Assembly: GCF_002379585.1 (NCBI RefSeq)
Contig: NZ_DFUE01000008.1
Coordinates: forward strand, 363-28,287
Length of the DNA stretch: 27,925 nt
Reading direction: 5' to 3'
Source of the DNA: Pseudomonas sp. UBA4194
GTDB taxonomy: Bacteria; Pseudomonadota; Gammaproteobacteria; Pseudomonadales; Pseudomonadaceae
Every line of letters begins with the position of its first letter. Position 1 is the first letter of the stretch. Under the pieces are notes generated by a model. That model was not told the DNA's origin. It did not search any database and saw nothing but the letters and a program-made list of their open reading frames with translations. Below, piece by piece: positions 1 through 8,379 of the stretch. Position numbers and translations under genes: made by a program.

Positions 1-167
1 CCTGGGGGAGAGGGAGCTGATCGGCGGTGTGGGGGAGACCCTGTTTCGCCGCCCGAGGGCCGTGACTAACCTGAGCCACAGGAATGACCCCCGCACTTTT
101 TTTCGCTTGATCCAGCACATCATTCCCCGCTCTCATACGCCTGACCTATTCATCCAGGACTCGCCCC

Positions 168-1541
168 ATGCCTTTCGTCAGCCCCGACCAGACCCGCGCC
201 GCGTTTTCCCGCGCCATGTCCGATATGTACAAGCAGGAGGTGCCGCTGTACGGCGACCTGATGAATCTGGTGGGTGAGGTCAATCGGCAGTGCCTGGCCG
301 ATCGGCCCGGGCTGAGCGAATCGCTGCAACGCACCGGCGAGATCCAGCGCCTGGACGCCGAGCGCCATGGGGCCATCCGGGTCGGTACGGCGGAGGAGCT
401 GGCGACCATCGCCCGCCTGTTTGCGGTGATGGGCATGCAGCCGGTGGGCTATTACGACCTCACCTCGGCGGGCGTACCGGTCCACTCCACCGCCTTCCGC
501 GCTGTCCACGAGCAGGCTTTGCAGGTCAGTCCGTTCCGCGTGTTTACCTCATTGCTGCGCCTGGAGCTGATCGACGATCAGCCCCTGCGCGAGCTGGCCG
601 AACAGCTGCTGGGGCAGCGGCAGATTTTCACCGATCGCTGCCTGGCGTTGATCGAACAGTTCGAACGCGAGGGCGGGCTGGAACAGGCCGAATCCGACGA
701 CTTTGTGCAGCAGGCGCTGGAAACCTTCCGCTGGCACCATGACGCCACGGTCAGCGCCGAACAGTACCAGCGCTTGCATGATGCCCACCGGCTGATCGCC
801 GATGTGGTGGCGTTCAAGGGGCCGCACATCAACCACCTGACCCCGCGTACGCTGGATATCGACGCGGTACAGGCGCAGATGCCGAGCAAGGGCATCACGC
901 CCAAGGCGGTCATCGAAGGCCCGCCGCCACGCCGGCACCCCATCCTGCTGCGTCAGACCAGCTTCAAGGCACTGCAGGAACAGGTAGCGTTCACGGATCA
1001 GCAGGGTGACGCCGCTGGCAGCCACACCGCGCGGTTTGGTGAGATCGAGCAGCGTGGCGCGGCGTTGACGCCCGCCGGTCGAGCGTTGTACGACCGGCTG
1101 TTGAACGCCTCGCGGGCGGCCTTGGCGGGCTTTCCCAGTGAGGGCAACGCCGATGAGTACATGCGTTTGCTGGGCGAGCAGTTCAGTGAGTTCCCTGATG
1201 ACCTGGCGCAGATGCGTGAGCAAGGGTTGGCGTTCTTTCGCTATTTCGTAACCGGGCAGCCGCGCCAGGACGCGACCACGCTGGCGGCATTGATCGCCAA
1301 TGGCGCGGTGCGGTATGAGCCGCTGGTGTATGAGGATTTCCTGCCGGTGAGTGCGGCCGGAATCTTTCAGTCGAACCTGGGTGACAATGCTCAGGTGGAG
1401 TATGGCGTGGGGTCCAGCCAGGAGGCTTTTCACCAGGCGCTGGGGCGCGCGGTGCTGGACGAGCTGGGGTTGTATGCCGAGACGGAGCGGCGTTCGTTGG
1501 AAGATTGTGCGAGCCGGTTGGGGGTGGCGGGGTTGGGTTGA
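168..1541 (+). CDS. hglS: 2-oxoadipate dioxygenase/decarboxylase (DUF1338, HglS)
   Basis: 457 aa cytosolic protein of the DUF1338 family. The characterised P. putida member HglS is an Fe(II) enzyme that turns 2-oxoadipate into D-2-hydroxyglutarate in D-lysine catabolism. The sequence shows the conserved ERHGAIRVG block (His67, Arg71), GPHINHLTPR (His223 as a likely metal ligand) and FGEIEQRG (Glu near 292). These match the metal triad and substrate arginine that I recall for HglS. The C-terminal VYEDFLPVSAAGIFQSNLG block is also typical. The ATG follows CCAGGA by about nine bases, and nothing convincing is seen in bases 1-167 apart from leader sequence. The gene is transcribed toward the chemoreceptor gene, with a REP cluster between them. 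Family certain; the substrate follows from the family. Confidence 0.93.
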   Translation: MPFVSPDQTRAAFSRAMSDMYKQEVPLYGDLMNLVGEVNRQCLADRPGLSESLQRTGEIQRLDAERHGAIRVGTAEELATIARLFAVMGMQPVGYYDLTSAGVPVHSTAFRAVHEQALQVSPFRVFTSLLRLELIDDQPLRELAEQLLGQRQIFTDRCLALIEQFEREGGLEQAESDDFVQQALETFRWHHDATVSAEQYQRLHDAHRLIADVVAFKGPHINHLTPRTLDIDAVQAQMPSKGITPKAVIEGPPPRRHPILLRQTSFKALQEQVAFTDQQGDAAGSHTARFGEIEQRGAALTPAGRALYDRLLNASRAALAGFPSEGNADEYMRLLGEQFSEFPDDLAQMREQGLAFFRYFVTGQPRQDATTLAALIANGAVRYEPLVYEDFLPVSAAGIFQSNLGDNAQVEYGVGSSQEAFHQALGRAVLDELGLYAETERRSLEDCASRLGVAGLG

Positions 1542-1554
1542 TCGAGGGGCGTCA

Positions 1555-1792
1555 GGGCGGGCCTCTTCGCGGCTTGACGCCGCTCCTACAGGGGTAGGTG
1601 GGGTGGTCAGATGGGGTGGCGTCAATGAAGACGCCATCGCGGGCAGAGCCCGCTCCCACAGGGGGGTGGAGTGCGCCGGGGTGGGGTGTCAATATGGGCG
1701 CCATCGCGGGCAGGGCCCGCTCCCGCAGGGGGTGGGCCAGGGACACTGGCGACTGTCCCTGTAGGAGCGGCGTGCAGCCGCGAAGGCGCCAG
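1555..1792. repeat. Cluster of four REP elements
   Basis: The gap between the 3' ends of hglS and the chemoreceptor gene is almost filled by REP palindromes. Two outer elements share the core GGAGCGGCGT...GCCGCGAA and lie in opposite orientation (about 1562-1592 and 1757-1787). Between them lie two same-orientation copies of a second type, core CGCGGGCAGAGCCCGCTCC (1633-1662) and a variant (1700-1730). They may act as transcription end or mRNA-stabilising structures. No separate U-tract terminator is visible here. Confidence 0.9.
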
Positions 1793-1809
1793 CCGCGTCA
1801 CCGCAGCCC

Positions 1810-3801
1810 TCAGCGCCCGCCGCCCACTCTGAACCGGTTCACTTCCTGGCGCAGTTCCGCCGCCAGACCTTCCAGCTCCCGCGCTGTCTGCGCCAGGTTC
1901 GACACCACCTCCCGCTGCTCGCTGTTGGTCATCGCAATGCTCTGCAGATTGCTGCTCAACATCGTTGCCGTGCTGCTCTGCTCCTGGGTGGCGGTGCTGA
2001 TGGCGTCGAACTGATGACCCGCCGAGCGGCTCTGTTCATCGATCTGGGCCAGCGCCTGGGCCACCTTGGCGTTACGCGACAAGCCCTCGCGCATCAGCAC
2101 ATTGCCCTGCTCCATGGTGCTCACCGCGTTGGCGGTTTCCTGCTGGATGCTGCCGATCATGCCGGAAATCTCGTCGGTGGCCTGACGGGTGCGCGAAGCG
2201 AGGCTGCGTACCTCATCGGCCACCACGGCAAAGCCGCGCCCCTGCTCACCTGCCCGCGCCGCCTCGATGGCAGCGTTCAAGGCCAGCAGGTTGGTCTGCT
2301 CGGCAATCGAGGTGATCACCCCGACGATGCCGCCAATTTCCTGAGAGCGCTGACCCAAGGTATTGATCACCGTCGCCGTGCTGTTCAAGGCCCCGGCGAT
2401 CTGCTCCAGGGAATTGGATGCCTCGTCCATGGACGCCCGGCCAATGCGTGTCTGCTGGGCGTTGTCCTGCGCCAGCTTCTGGGTATGCCCCATGTTGTCG
2501 GCGATATCCAGGGACGTGGCGCTGAACTCCTCCACCGCCCCGGCCATGCTGGTGATTTCTCCGGACTGCTGCTCCATGCCCTCATAGGCGCCCGATGACA
2601 GACCCGACAAGGTTTGCGCCCGACCGCTGACTTCGTGGGCGGCCGTGCGGATATGCACCACCATGTTGGCCAACGCTTCGCCCATGTGGTTGAAGCTGCC
2701 GGCCAGCTGGCCGATTTCATCGTTGCTGGTGACCTTCAGGCGCGCATCCAGATCGCCCGCACCCAGTGCTTGAGCCTGTTGTACCAGATCGCCCAGTGGA
2801 CGCAGCTTGCTGCGCAGCAGCCAGATCGCGGCGCCCACCGCAATCAGCATGGCCAGCAGGCTACCGATGGCCAGTTGCGTGCCGACGCTCCAGGTCACCG
2901 CATCGATCTCGGTCTTGGGCATGCTGGCAACCACGCTCCAGGGGCCACCTTCGAAGGTGACCGCCTCGGAAAAAATGTCCTGCTTGCCATCGTTCCAGAA
3001 GCGCCCCTTGCCATCGAAGCGCGCCAGGTCGGCCAGGCTCTTGGCTGCGGCCGCTGGATCATTGACGTTGGCGGGCGGCACCAACCAGCGGTTCTGTTCG
3101 TCGAGCAGCGCCAGGGAGCCGGTCTGGCCGATACGGAAGCGCTGCAGGTTGGCGAACTGGGTGTTCTGCGCATCGGTGTAATCGAAACCCACGAACAGCA
3201 CGGCGATCACTTGCCCGCTGCTGTCACGCACTGGGGTGTACTGAGTCATGTAGGACCGCTCGAACAGCACCGCGCGGCCAATGTAACTCTGCCCGTCCAG
3301 CAGTCGCTGATAAGCCGGGTGGGCGTGATCCAGCGCCGTACCGATGGCGCGGCTGCCGTCCTGCTTGGTCAAGGACGTGCTGATGCGCACGAACTCGGCG
3401 CCGCTGCGCACGAACACCGTGGCCACGCCTGCGGTGAGCTGCTTGAAGTTGTCGACTTCGGTGAAATCGTTGTTCAACGCCTGGCCGCCCAGTCGCAAGG
3501 TCGGCGTCTGCAGATTGGCCACACTCACCGGTTCATCGGTGTGCAGGCTCAGGCCGCCGGCAAAGCGCTTCTCGAACAGCCCGCTCAGGCGCTGGGTGCT
3601 TTCCTTGAGGGTGCTGTGGAACGTGGTCAGTTGATCGGCCAGCAACCGCGCCTCACTGGCCATGTGCTGCTCACGGATCGCCAGGTTGGCGGTGTCCAGT
3701 GAACGCAGGGCAAAGGCAGTGCTGGCAGTGATGACCACAGCAAGGATCACCGCCAGGGCAATTCCGAGTTGAGTGGCGATCCGGGCGCGGGGTTGAGACA
3801 T
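1810..3801 (-). CDS. Methyl-accepting chemotaxis protein with double-Cache sensor
   Basis: 663 aa inner-membrane chemoreceptor that would signal through CheW/CheA to the flagellar motor. The order is a first membrane helix near residues 10-32, a periplasmic ligand domain of about 270 residues with Cache_3/Cache_2 features (DSSGQVIAVLFVGFDYT), a second helix near 305-327, a HAMP domain, and a cytoplasmic signalling domain. The hallmark hairpin tip begins at EQTNLLALNAAIEAARAGE (near residue 501). I chose ATG 3801 because GGAG lies 8-9 bases upstream and the transmembrane helix follows directly. A longer in-frame reading to 3963 would translate a REP element. No CheR-tethering pentapeptide is seen at the C terminus. 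Ligand unknown; the neighbouring lysine gene suggests amino or organic acids only as a guess. Confidence 0.93.
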   Translation of the reverse strand: MSQPRARIATQLGIALAVILAVVITASTAFALRSLDTANLAIREQHMASEARLLADQLTTFHSTLKESTQRLSGLFEKRFAGGLSLHTDEPVSVANLQTPTLRLGGQALNNDFTEVDNFKQLTAGVATVFVRSGAEFVRISTSLTKQDGSRAIGTALDHAHPAYQRLLDGQSYIGRAVLFERSYMTQYTPVRDSSGQVIAVLFVGFDYTDAQNTQFANLQRFRIGQTGSLALLDEQNRWLVPPANVNDPAAAAKSLADLARFDGKGRFWNDGKQDIFSEAVTFEGGPWSVVASMPKTEIDAVTWSVGTQLAIGSLLAMLIAVGAAIWLLRSKLRPLGDLVQQAQALGAGDLDARLKVTSNDEIGQLAGSFNHMGEALANMVVHIRTAAHEVSGRAQTLSGLSSGAYEGMEQQSGEITSMAGAVEEFSATSLDIADNMGHTQKLAQDNAQQTRIGRASMDEASNSLEQIAGALNSTATVINTLGQRSQEIGGIVGVITSIAEQTNLLALNAAIEAARAGEQGRGFAVVADEVRSLASRTRQATDEISGMIGSIQQETANAVSTMEQGNVLMREGLSRNAKVAQALAQIDEQSRSAGHQFDAISTATQEQSSTATMLSSNLQSIAMTNSEQREVVSNLAQTARELEGLAAELRQEVNRFRVGGGR

Positions 3802-3866
3802 GGGGGTAGCTCCAGGGAAAGCGGCTGCTGGGGGTGTCGGGGAGAGATGCGTTGGCCCTGCGGACT

Positions 3867-3895
3867 CTCTCGTGGGCAGAGCCCGCTCCCACAGG
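3867..3895. repeat. REP element (GGGCAGAGCCC type)
   Basis: Single copy of the core GGGCAGAGCCCGCTCCCACA in the 224-base gap between the lysR 3' end and the chemoreceptor start. Both genes are on the minus strand, so it sits in the lysR 3' region. The rest of this gap shows no gene. Confidence 0.85.
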
Positions 3896-4025
3896 GGATC
3901 TTTGGCGCTGCCCGCGACGAGGCCTGCCCAGGCAACAAAGAAAACGCCCCTGACACCCCACAAAATTCATCGGTAACTCTTCTTCGGCTATGCGCCTGAA
4001 TACTTGAGCGTCGGGGTGCGGCAAT

Positions 4026-4946
4026 TCAACGCAGAATCTCCACTGATGGCAATACCATGGCATCGACTTCCGACTGAAGAAACGTACCCAGACGTAACAG
4101 CCGCTCCGACCCTGGCCGGGTCCTGGGCCACACCAGATAATAGGATTCGCCACTGGCCACCGCCGTGGGCCAGGGCAGACTCAAGCGTCGCTGTGCGACA
4201 TCTTCGGCCACCATCAGCAGATCACCGATCGACACACCGTAGCCACGGGCTGCGGCGATCATCCCCAGCTCCAGGGTATCGAAGGCCTGGCCGCCCTTGA
4301 GCGACACCTGCTCGGCCAGGTTCATGCGCTCCAGCCAGCTGCGCCAGTCACGACGGTCCGGGGTGGGGTGCAGCAATTCGGCCTGGGCCAGTTCGCGGAC
4401 ACCCCAGGGCTGGACGTCGATCAGCGCCGGTGAGCCGACCGGAATCAGCAGCTCGGGAAACAGCAGCGTCACTTCCCAGTCCGGGGGAAAGTTGCCGTTG
4501 CCCAGCAGCACCGCGCAGTCGAACGGCTCAAGGTTGAAGTCGACATGATCGATGTCCATCCAGGCACTGGTCAGCTGCACTTCGTTGCCAGGCTGCAAGT
4601 GCCGAAAACGGCTCAGCCTGGCCAGCAACCAGCGCATGGTCAGGGTCGAGGGGGCCTTCATGCGCAGGATATCGTCCTCACTGCGCAGCGTCGCACAGGC
4701 CCGCTCCAGTGCCGCGAAGCCGTCTCGAACCCCGGGCAGCAGCATGCGCGCCGACTCGCTCAGGGTGAGGGTGCGGCCATTGCGCTGAAACAGGCGGCAG
4801 CCGAAATGCTCCTCCAGCGTGCGAATATGGCGACTGACTGCGCTCTGAGTAATCGATAACTCATCCGCGGCACGGGTGAACGAGCTGTGGCGAGCGGCCG
4901 CTTCGAAGGCCCGCAGCGCGTACAGAGGCGGTAGCCTGCGCGACAT
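4026..4946 (-). CDS. LysR-family transcriptional regulator, GcvA-like
   Basis: 306 aa. The N-terminal winged helix-turn-helix (FTRAADELSITQSAVSRHI, near residues 23-41) and the opening RRLPPLYALRAFEAAARHSS are typical of the GcvA subgroup. The remainder is the periplasmic-binding-protein-like effector domain. The ATG at 4946 is preceded by AGGGAA. It is divergent from the MATE gene, and a perfect 9-1-9 palindrome lies between the two starts, so autoregulation and control of the efflux gene is the simplest reading. In P. putida KT2440 I recall a LysR gene directly beside hglS (PP_5259), so a role in lysine or amino-acid control is the alternative. Effector unknown. Confidence 0.92.
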   Translation of the reverse strand: MSRRLPPLYALRAFEAAARHSSFTRAADELSITQSAVSRHIRTLEEHFGCRLFQRNGRTLTLSESARMLLPGVRDGFAALERACATLRSEDDILRMKAPSTLTMRWLLARLSRFRHLQPGNEVQLTSAWMDIDHVDFNLEPFDCAVLLGNGNFPPDWEVTLLFPELLIPVGSPALIDVQPWGVRELAQAELLHPTPDRRDWRSWLERMNLAEQVSLKGGQAFDTLELGMIAAARGYGVSIGDLLMVAEDVAQRRLSLPWPTAVASGESYYLVWPRTRPGSERLLRLGTFLQSEVDAMVLPSVEILR

Positions 4947-4995
4947 AGCGAAATTCCCTGTAAACCAGATCTGACTGCTTGATCAAAAATTACCC

Positions 4996-5014
4996 ACATG
5001 AGTATTACTCATGT
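4996..5014. promoter_or_regulatory. Perfect palindrome, candidate LysR operator
   Basis: The sequence ACATGAGTATTACTCATGT is a perfect inverted repeat with nine-base arms around one central T. It lies about 50 bases before the lysR start and 90 bases before the MATE start. It contains an ATGAG-N5-CTCAT dyad of the size LysR proteins usually bind. Function inferred from position and symmetry. Confidence 0.6.
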
Positions 5015-5104
5015 CAGGTATCGTTTTTATCCTTTTGTGCATTGGCCGCGCAAGGCCGAGAATCCACCGTCCCATTTCTCCTTCATCGGATCGAGCCGGA
5101 CACC

Positions 5105-6550
5105 ATGCACGCGAACGCACGTATCGAACTTCGAGCCCTTCTTCGGTTGGCGGGGCCGTTGATCGCCTCGCAGTTGGCGCACATGCTCATGGTCCTCACC
5201 GACACCCTGATGATGGCTCGCCTGAGCCCAGAGGCGCTGGCCGGCGGTGGGCTGGGCGCGGCCAGCTACTCGTTCGTGTCGATCTTCTGCATCGGGGTGA
5301 TCGCCGCCGTAGGCACCCTGGTGTCGATCCGCAAGGGCGCTGGGGACACCGAGGGCGTTACCCGCCTGACCCAGGCCGGTCTGTGGCTGGCATGGTTGAT
5401 GGCCATCGTCGCCGCCGCGCTGCTGTGGAATCTGGGGCCGGTGCTGTCGCTGCTGGGCCAGACCCCTGCGAACGTGGCGTTCGCCACCCAGTTCCTGTTG
5501 CTGCTGCCGTTGGCGGTGCCCGGCAACCTGAGTTTCATGGCGTTGCGCGGGTTCACCGCAGCACTGGGCCATGCGACGCCGGTGATGGTCATCAGCATCA
5601 TCGCTACGGTGGCCAACTTCCTGCTCAACTACGCCTTCATCGAAGGCCTGTTCGGCCTGCCCAAGCTGGGCCTGGTGGGCATCGGCATGGTCACGGCAAT
5701 CATCAGCAACCTGATGGCCATTGCCCTGGCGTTGTACATCCGCCACCACAGCGCCTACAAAGCCTATCCGCTGCTGCGTGGCCTGGGCCGGCTGAATGGG
5801 CCGGCGCTGCGCGAGCTATGGCGGCTGGGCTTGCCGATCGGCGGCACCTACGCGGTCGAGGTCGGCTTGTTCGCCTTCGCCGCGCTGTGCATCGGCACCA
5901 TGGGCAGCACCCAGTTGGCCGGGCATCAGATTGCCCTGCAGATCGTTTCGGTAGCGTTCATGGTGCCCGCCGGCATGTCCTACGCAGTGACCATGCGCAT
6001 CGGCCAGCACTATGGCGCCGGGCAACTGCTGCAGGCACGGCTTGCCGGGCGGGTGGGGATCGGCTTTGGCGCCATGGTCATGCTGGCCTTCGCCGCGCTG
6101 TTCTGGCTGGCGCCGAACCCTTTGGTAGGGCTGTTTCTCGATCAATCGGACCCGGCCTTTCAGGGCGTGATCAAGATGGCCGTGAGCCTGTTGGCGATTG
6201 CCGCCTGGTTCGAGATGTTCGATGGTATTCAGACCATCGCCATGGGCGCGATTCGCGGCCTCAAGGATGCCAAGACGACCTTTCTGGTGGGCCTGTTCTG
6301 CTACTGGGTCATTGGCGCGCCAGCCGCGTGGCTGCTGGCCTTTCAGTTCGATTTGGGCCCGGTCGGCGTCTGGTGGGGGTTGGCGCTGGGCCTGCTGTGC
6401 TCGGCCGTCAGCCTGACCCTGGCGTTCGAATGGCGCCTGCGCCGCCTGCAGCGCCTGGCCGCGATCAATGACGCGGCAGCACCAGCGCCTGTTGTGCCTG
6501 GCCAAAGCGCAGATAGGCCTGCAGTTCGTCCAGAGGCAGAGGCCTGCTGA
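5105..6550 (+). CDS. MATE family multidrug efflux transporter (NorM/PmpM-like)
   Basis: 481 aa polytopic inner-membrane protein with about 12 hydrophobic segments. It has the MATE-type N terminus (LRLAGPLIASQLAHMLMVLTD, where the AGP...Q and D positions are typical) and an internal repeat of the two six-helix halves. The family exports cationic drugs and dyes by Na+ or H+ antiport. I chose ATG 5105 because homologues begin just before the first helix; the upstream in-frame stretch from 4979 reads through the operator. The SD is weak (GCCGGAC). The last 28 codons overlap the 3' end of the convergent GGDEF-EAL gene, and the tail after the last helix is Ala/Pro-rich and soluble. Control by the divergent LysR is likely. 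The true substrate is unknown. Confidence 0.92.
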   Translation: MHANARIELRALLRLAGPLIASQLAHMLMVLTDTLMMARLSPEALAGGGLGAASYSFVSIFCIGVIAAVGTLVSIRKGAGDTEGVTRLTQAGLWLAWLMAIVAAALLWNLGPVLSLLGQTPANVAFATQFLLLLPLAVPGNLSFMALRGFTAALGHATPVMVISIIATVANFLLNYAFIEGLFGLPKLGLVGIGMVTAIISNLMAIALALYIRHHSAYKAYPLLRGLGRLNGPALRELWRLGLPIGGTYAVEVGLFAFAALCIGTMGSTQLAGHQIALQIVSVAFMVPAGMSYAVTMRIGQHYGAGQLLQARLAGRVGIGFGAMVMLAFAALFWLAPNPLVGLFLDQSDPAFQGVIKMAVSLLAIAAWFEMFDGIQTIAMGAIRGLKDAKTTFLVGLFCYWVIGAPAAWLLAFQFDLGPVGVWWGLALGLLCSAVSLTLAFEWRLRRLQRLAAINDAAAPAPVVPGQSADRPAVRPEAEAC

Positions 6551-8138
6551 TCAGGAAGCCCTGCACCTGATCGCAGCCGAAGCCGCGCAGCAGTGCCAGT
6601 TGCTCCGGGGTTTCGACACCTTCGGCCACCACCTTGAGGTCCAGGTTGTGGGCCAGGTTGATCATGGCGTGCACCAGCTTGGCGTGTTCCGGGCGCTGCT
6701 CCATACCGCCGACGAAGCTCTTGTCCACCTTGAGCAGCGCTATGGGCAGGCTGCTCAGGTGCACGAACGAGGAGAAGCCGGTGCCGAAGTCGTCCAGGGA
6801 AAACTGTACGCCCAGCCGCCCCAGGGCATCCATGGTCTGCTTGACCTGATCGTTGCGCCGCATCACTGCGGTTTCGGTCAACTCGAACTCCAGCCAGCTG
6901 GCGTCCACCCCGCGCTCCTCGATCAGGCGGCCCAGGGTCGCCAGCAGCTGGCTGTCCTGAAACTGCCGGAACGACAGGTTGACCGCCATGTGCAGCGGCG
7001 CCAGACCCGCCTCGCGCAACGCCTGCATGTCACGCAGGGCGCGGGCGATGACCCAGTAGCCCAGGGGCACGATCAGACCGCTCTGTTCGGCCAGCGGCAC
7101 GAACTCGCTGGGGGGCAATATGCCGCGTTCGCGGTGACGCCAGCGCACCAGCGCTTCGAGGCCGACGATGCGGTTGCCGGCCAGGTCCAGGCGCGGCTGG
7201 TAATGCAGCTCCAGTTCGTCGCGGCGCAGGGCCCGGCGCAACTCGCTCTCCAGGTCGGCCAGGCTGCGGGCGTTGCGGTTGATGCGCTCGTTGAACAGGT
7301 GATAGGTACAGCCCTGAGTGCTCTTGGCCTGCTGCATGGCGATGTGTGCGTGCCACATCAGCGGGTCGGCGCCGGCACCGGCGCGGGCATGCGCCATGCC
7401 CAGGCTGCAGCCGATCAGCAGGCTTTCGCCATCCACCCAGTAGGGTTCGGCCAGGGCCTGAACGATGTTTTCGGCCAGGCGCTCGACCCGCGTGGTGTCG
7501 CGGCGGGTGTCGATCAACAGCGCGAACTCATCGCTGCCCAGCCGCGCCACCTGATCGCCCGCTTCCAGCTGGCCCTTGAGTCGTGCCACCACTTGCAAGA
7601 TCAAACGGTCGCCGGCCTGATGGCCAAGGGCGTCGTTGGCGTGGCGGAAATTGTCCAGATCCAGATGGCCCAGCGCCACGCCGCGCCCGTCCTGCTCGGC
7701 CAGACGCCCGGCCAGCAGGGTCTGGAAGCCCTGCCGGTTGGCGATGCCGGTCAAGGGGTCCTGCTCGGCCAGACGCTGCAAGGTGCTTTCCAACAGCCCA
7801 CGCTCGTGCACATGGCGCAGGCAGCGGCGCAGGGTATCGACGCTCAGGGTACGTTGCACCAGCCAGTCGCTCACGCCCAGCGGTGGCGTCAGCGGCTCAT
7901 CTTCGAGCAGCAGGATGGTGGGCAGCGGACAGCGTCCGGGCGCCGGTTGCAGCGCCGGGGTGCTGAGCAGCAAGGCACTGCGCTCGTCACCGAACAGATT
8001 GGCGACGGCGTCCCAGGAGGGCGCGCTGACCAACGCCACGGTATTGCCCAGCGGCGCCAGACACTCTCGCAGCGCTACAGCCCACGCGCGATCATGTGCC
8101 AGGAGCAGCAACCGCACGGGTTCGACAGGCGTAGACAA
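6465..8138 (-). CDS. GGDEF-EAL protein, likely c-di-GMP phosphodiesterase, with receiver-like N terminus
   Basis: 557 aa cytoplasmic protein. Residues about 8-110 resemble a degenerate response-regulator receiver fold. A GGDEF domain follows, whose signature is altered to GSDEF (201-205). The C-terminal EAL domain keeps GLEALVRW (Glu328), ELTE, DDFGTGFSS, LKVDKSFV, VVAEGVET and QGFLISRPLP. Hydrolysis of c-di-GMP is therefore likely, and synthesis doubtful. The start is TTG at 8138, supported by TAAGGAG five bases upstream; no ATG fits as well. The gene overlaps the MATE gene tail to tail by 86 bases. I recall a GGDEF/EAL gene near rep in KT2440. Signal unknown. Confidence 0.92.
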   Translation of the reverse strand: MSTPVEPVRLLLLAHDRAWAVALRECLAPLGNTVALVSAPSWDAVANLFGDERSALLLSTPALQPAPGRCPLPTILLLEDEPLTPPLGVSDWLVQRTLSVDTLRRCLRHVHERGLLESTLQRLAEQDPLTGIANRQGFQTLLAGRLAEQDGRGVALGHLDLDNFRHANDALGHQAGDRLILQVVARLKGQLEAGDQVARLGSDEFALLIDTRRDTTRVERLAENIVQALAEPYWVDGESLLIGCSLGMAHARAGAGADPLMWHAHIAMQQAKSTQGCTYHLFNERINRNARSLADLESELRRALRRDELELHYQPRLDLAGNRIVGLEALVRWRHRERGILPPSEFVPLAEQSGLIVPLGYWVIARALRDMQALREAGLAPLHMAVNLSFRQFQDSQLLATLGRLIEERGVDASWLEFELTETAVMRRNDQVKQTMDALGRLGVQFSLDDFGTGFSSFVHLSSLPIALLKVDKSFVGGMEQRPEHAKLVHAMINLAHNLDLKVVAEGVETPEQLALLRGFGCDQVQGFLISRPLPLDELQAYLRFGQAQQALVLPRH

Positions 8139-8335
8139 ACGGGCTCCTTAGGACAGATTCACAGTCATATCGATAGCGGGAGACTCTTTAGGACAGAGGC
8201 TGGGGCTGGGCTGGCCAGTAGCCCACAGCGGTTCCGGTCCCGAGCACGCGTCAACGTGTGTCCACATCCTGCTGCAAAGTATCGAAACCGGCAAATTTAA
8301 ATGGATCTGCGGTCACGGCAACGCTGCGCGAGCAG

Positions 8336-8344
8336 TGCTAAAAT
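8336..8344 (+). promoter_or_regulatory. Candidate extended -10 promoter of rep
   Basis: TGCTAAAAT is an extended -10 (TG-N-TAAAAT) with no good -35. It would give a leader of about 30 bases before the rep ATG. The rest of the 8139-8379 gap holds no gene that I can support. Confidence 0.45.
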
Positions 8345-8379
8345 GCCCGGCCATTTCGTCAGTGACCCACTCCCCTGTC

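Noticed and set aside
3802..3963. 54-residue N-terminal extension of the chemoreceptor
   Set aside because: It would be encoded by a REP element and lacks a good SD at its start. The ATG at 3801 has GGAG and leads straight into the first transmembrane helix.
4979..5104. Longer N terminus of the MATE transporter
   Set aside because: This stretch contains the palindromic operator and AT-rich promoter sequence, and MATE proteins normally begin shortly before the first helix.
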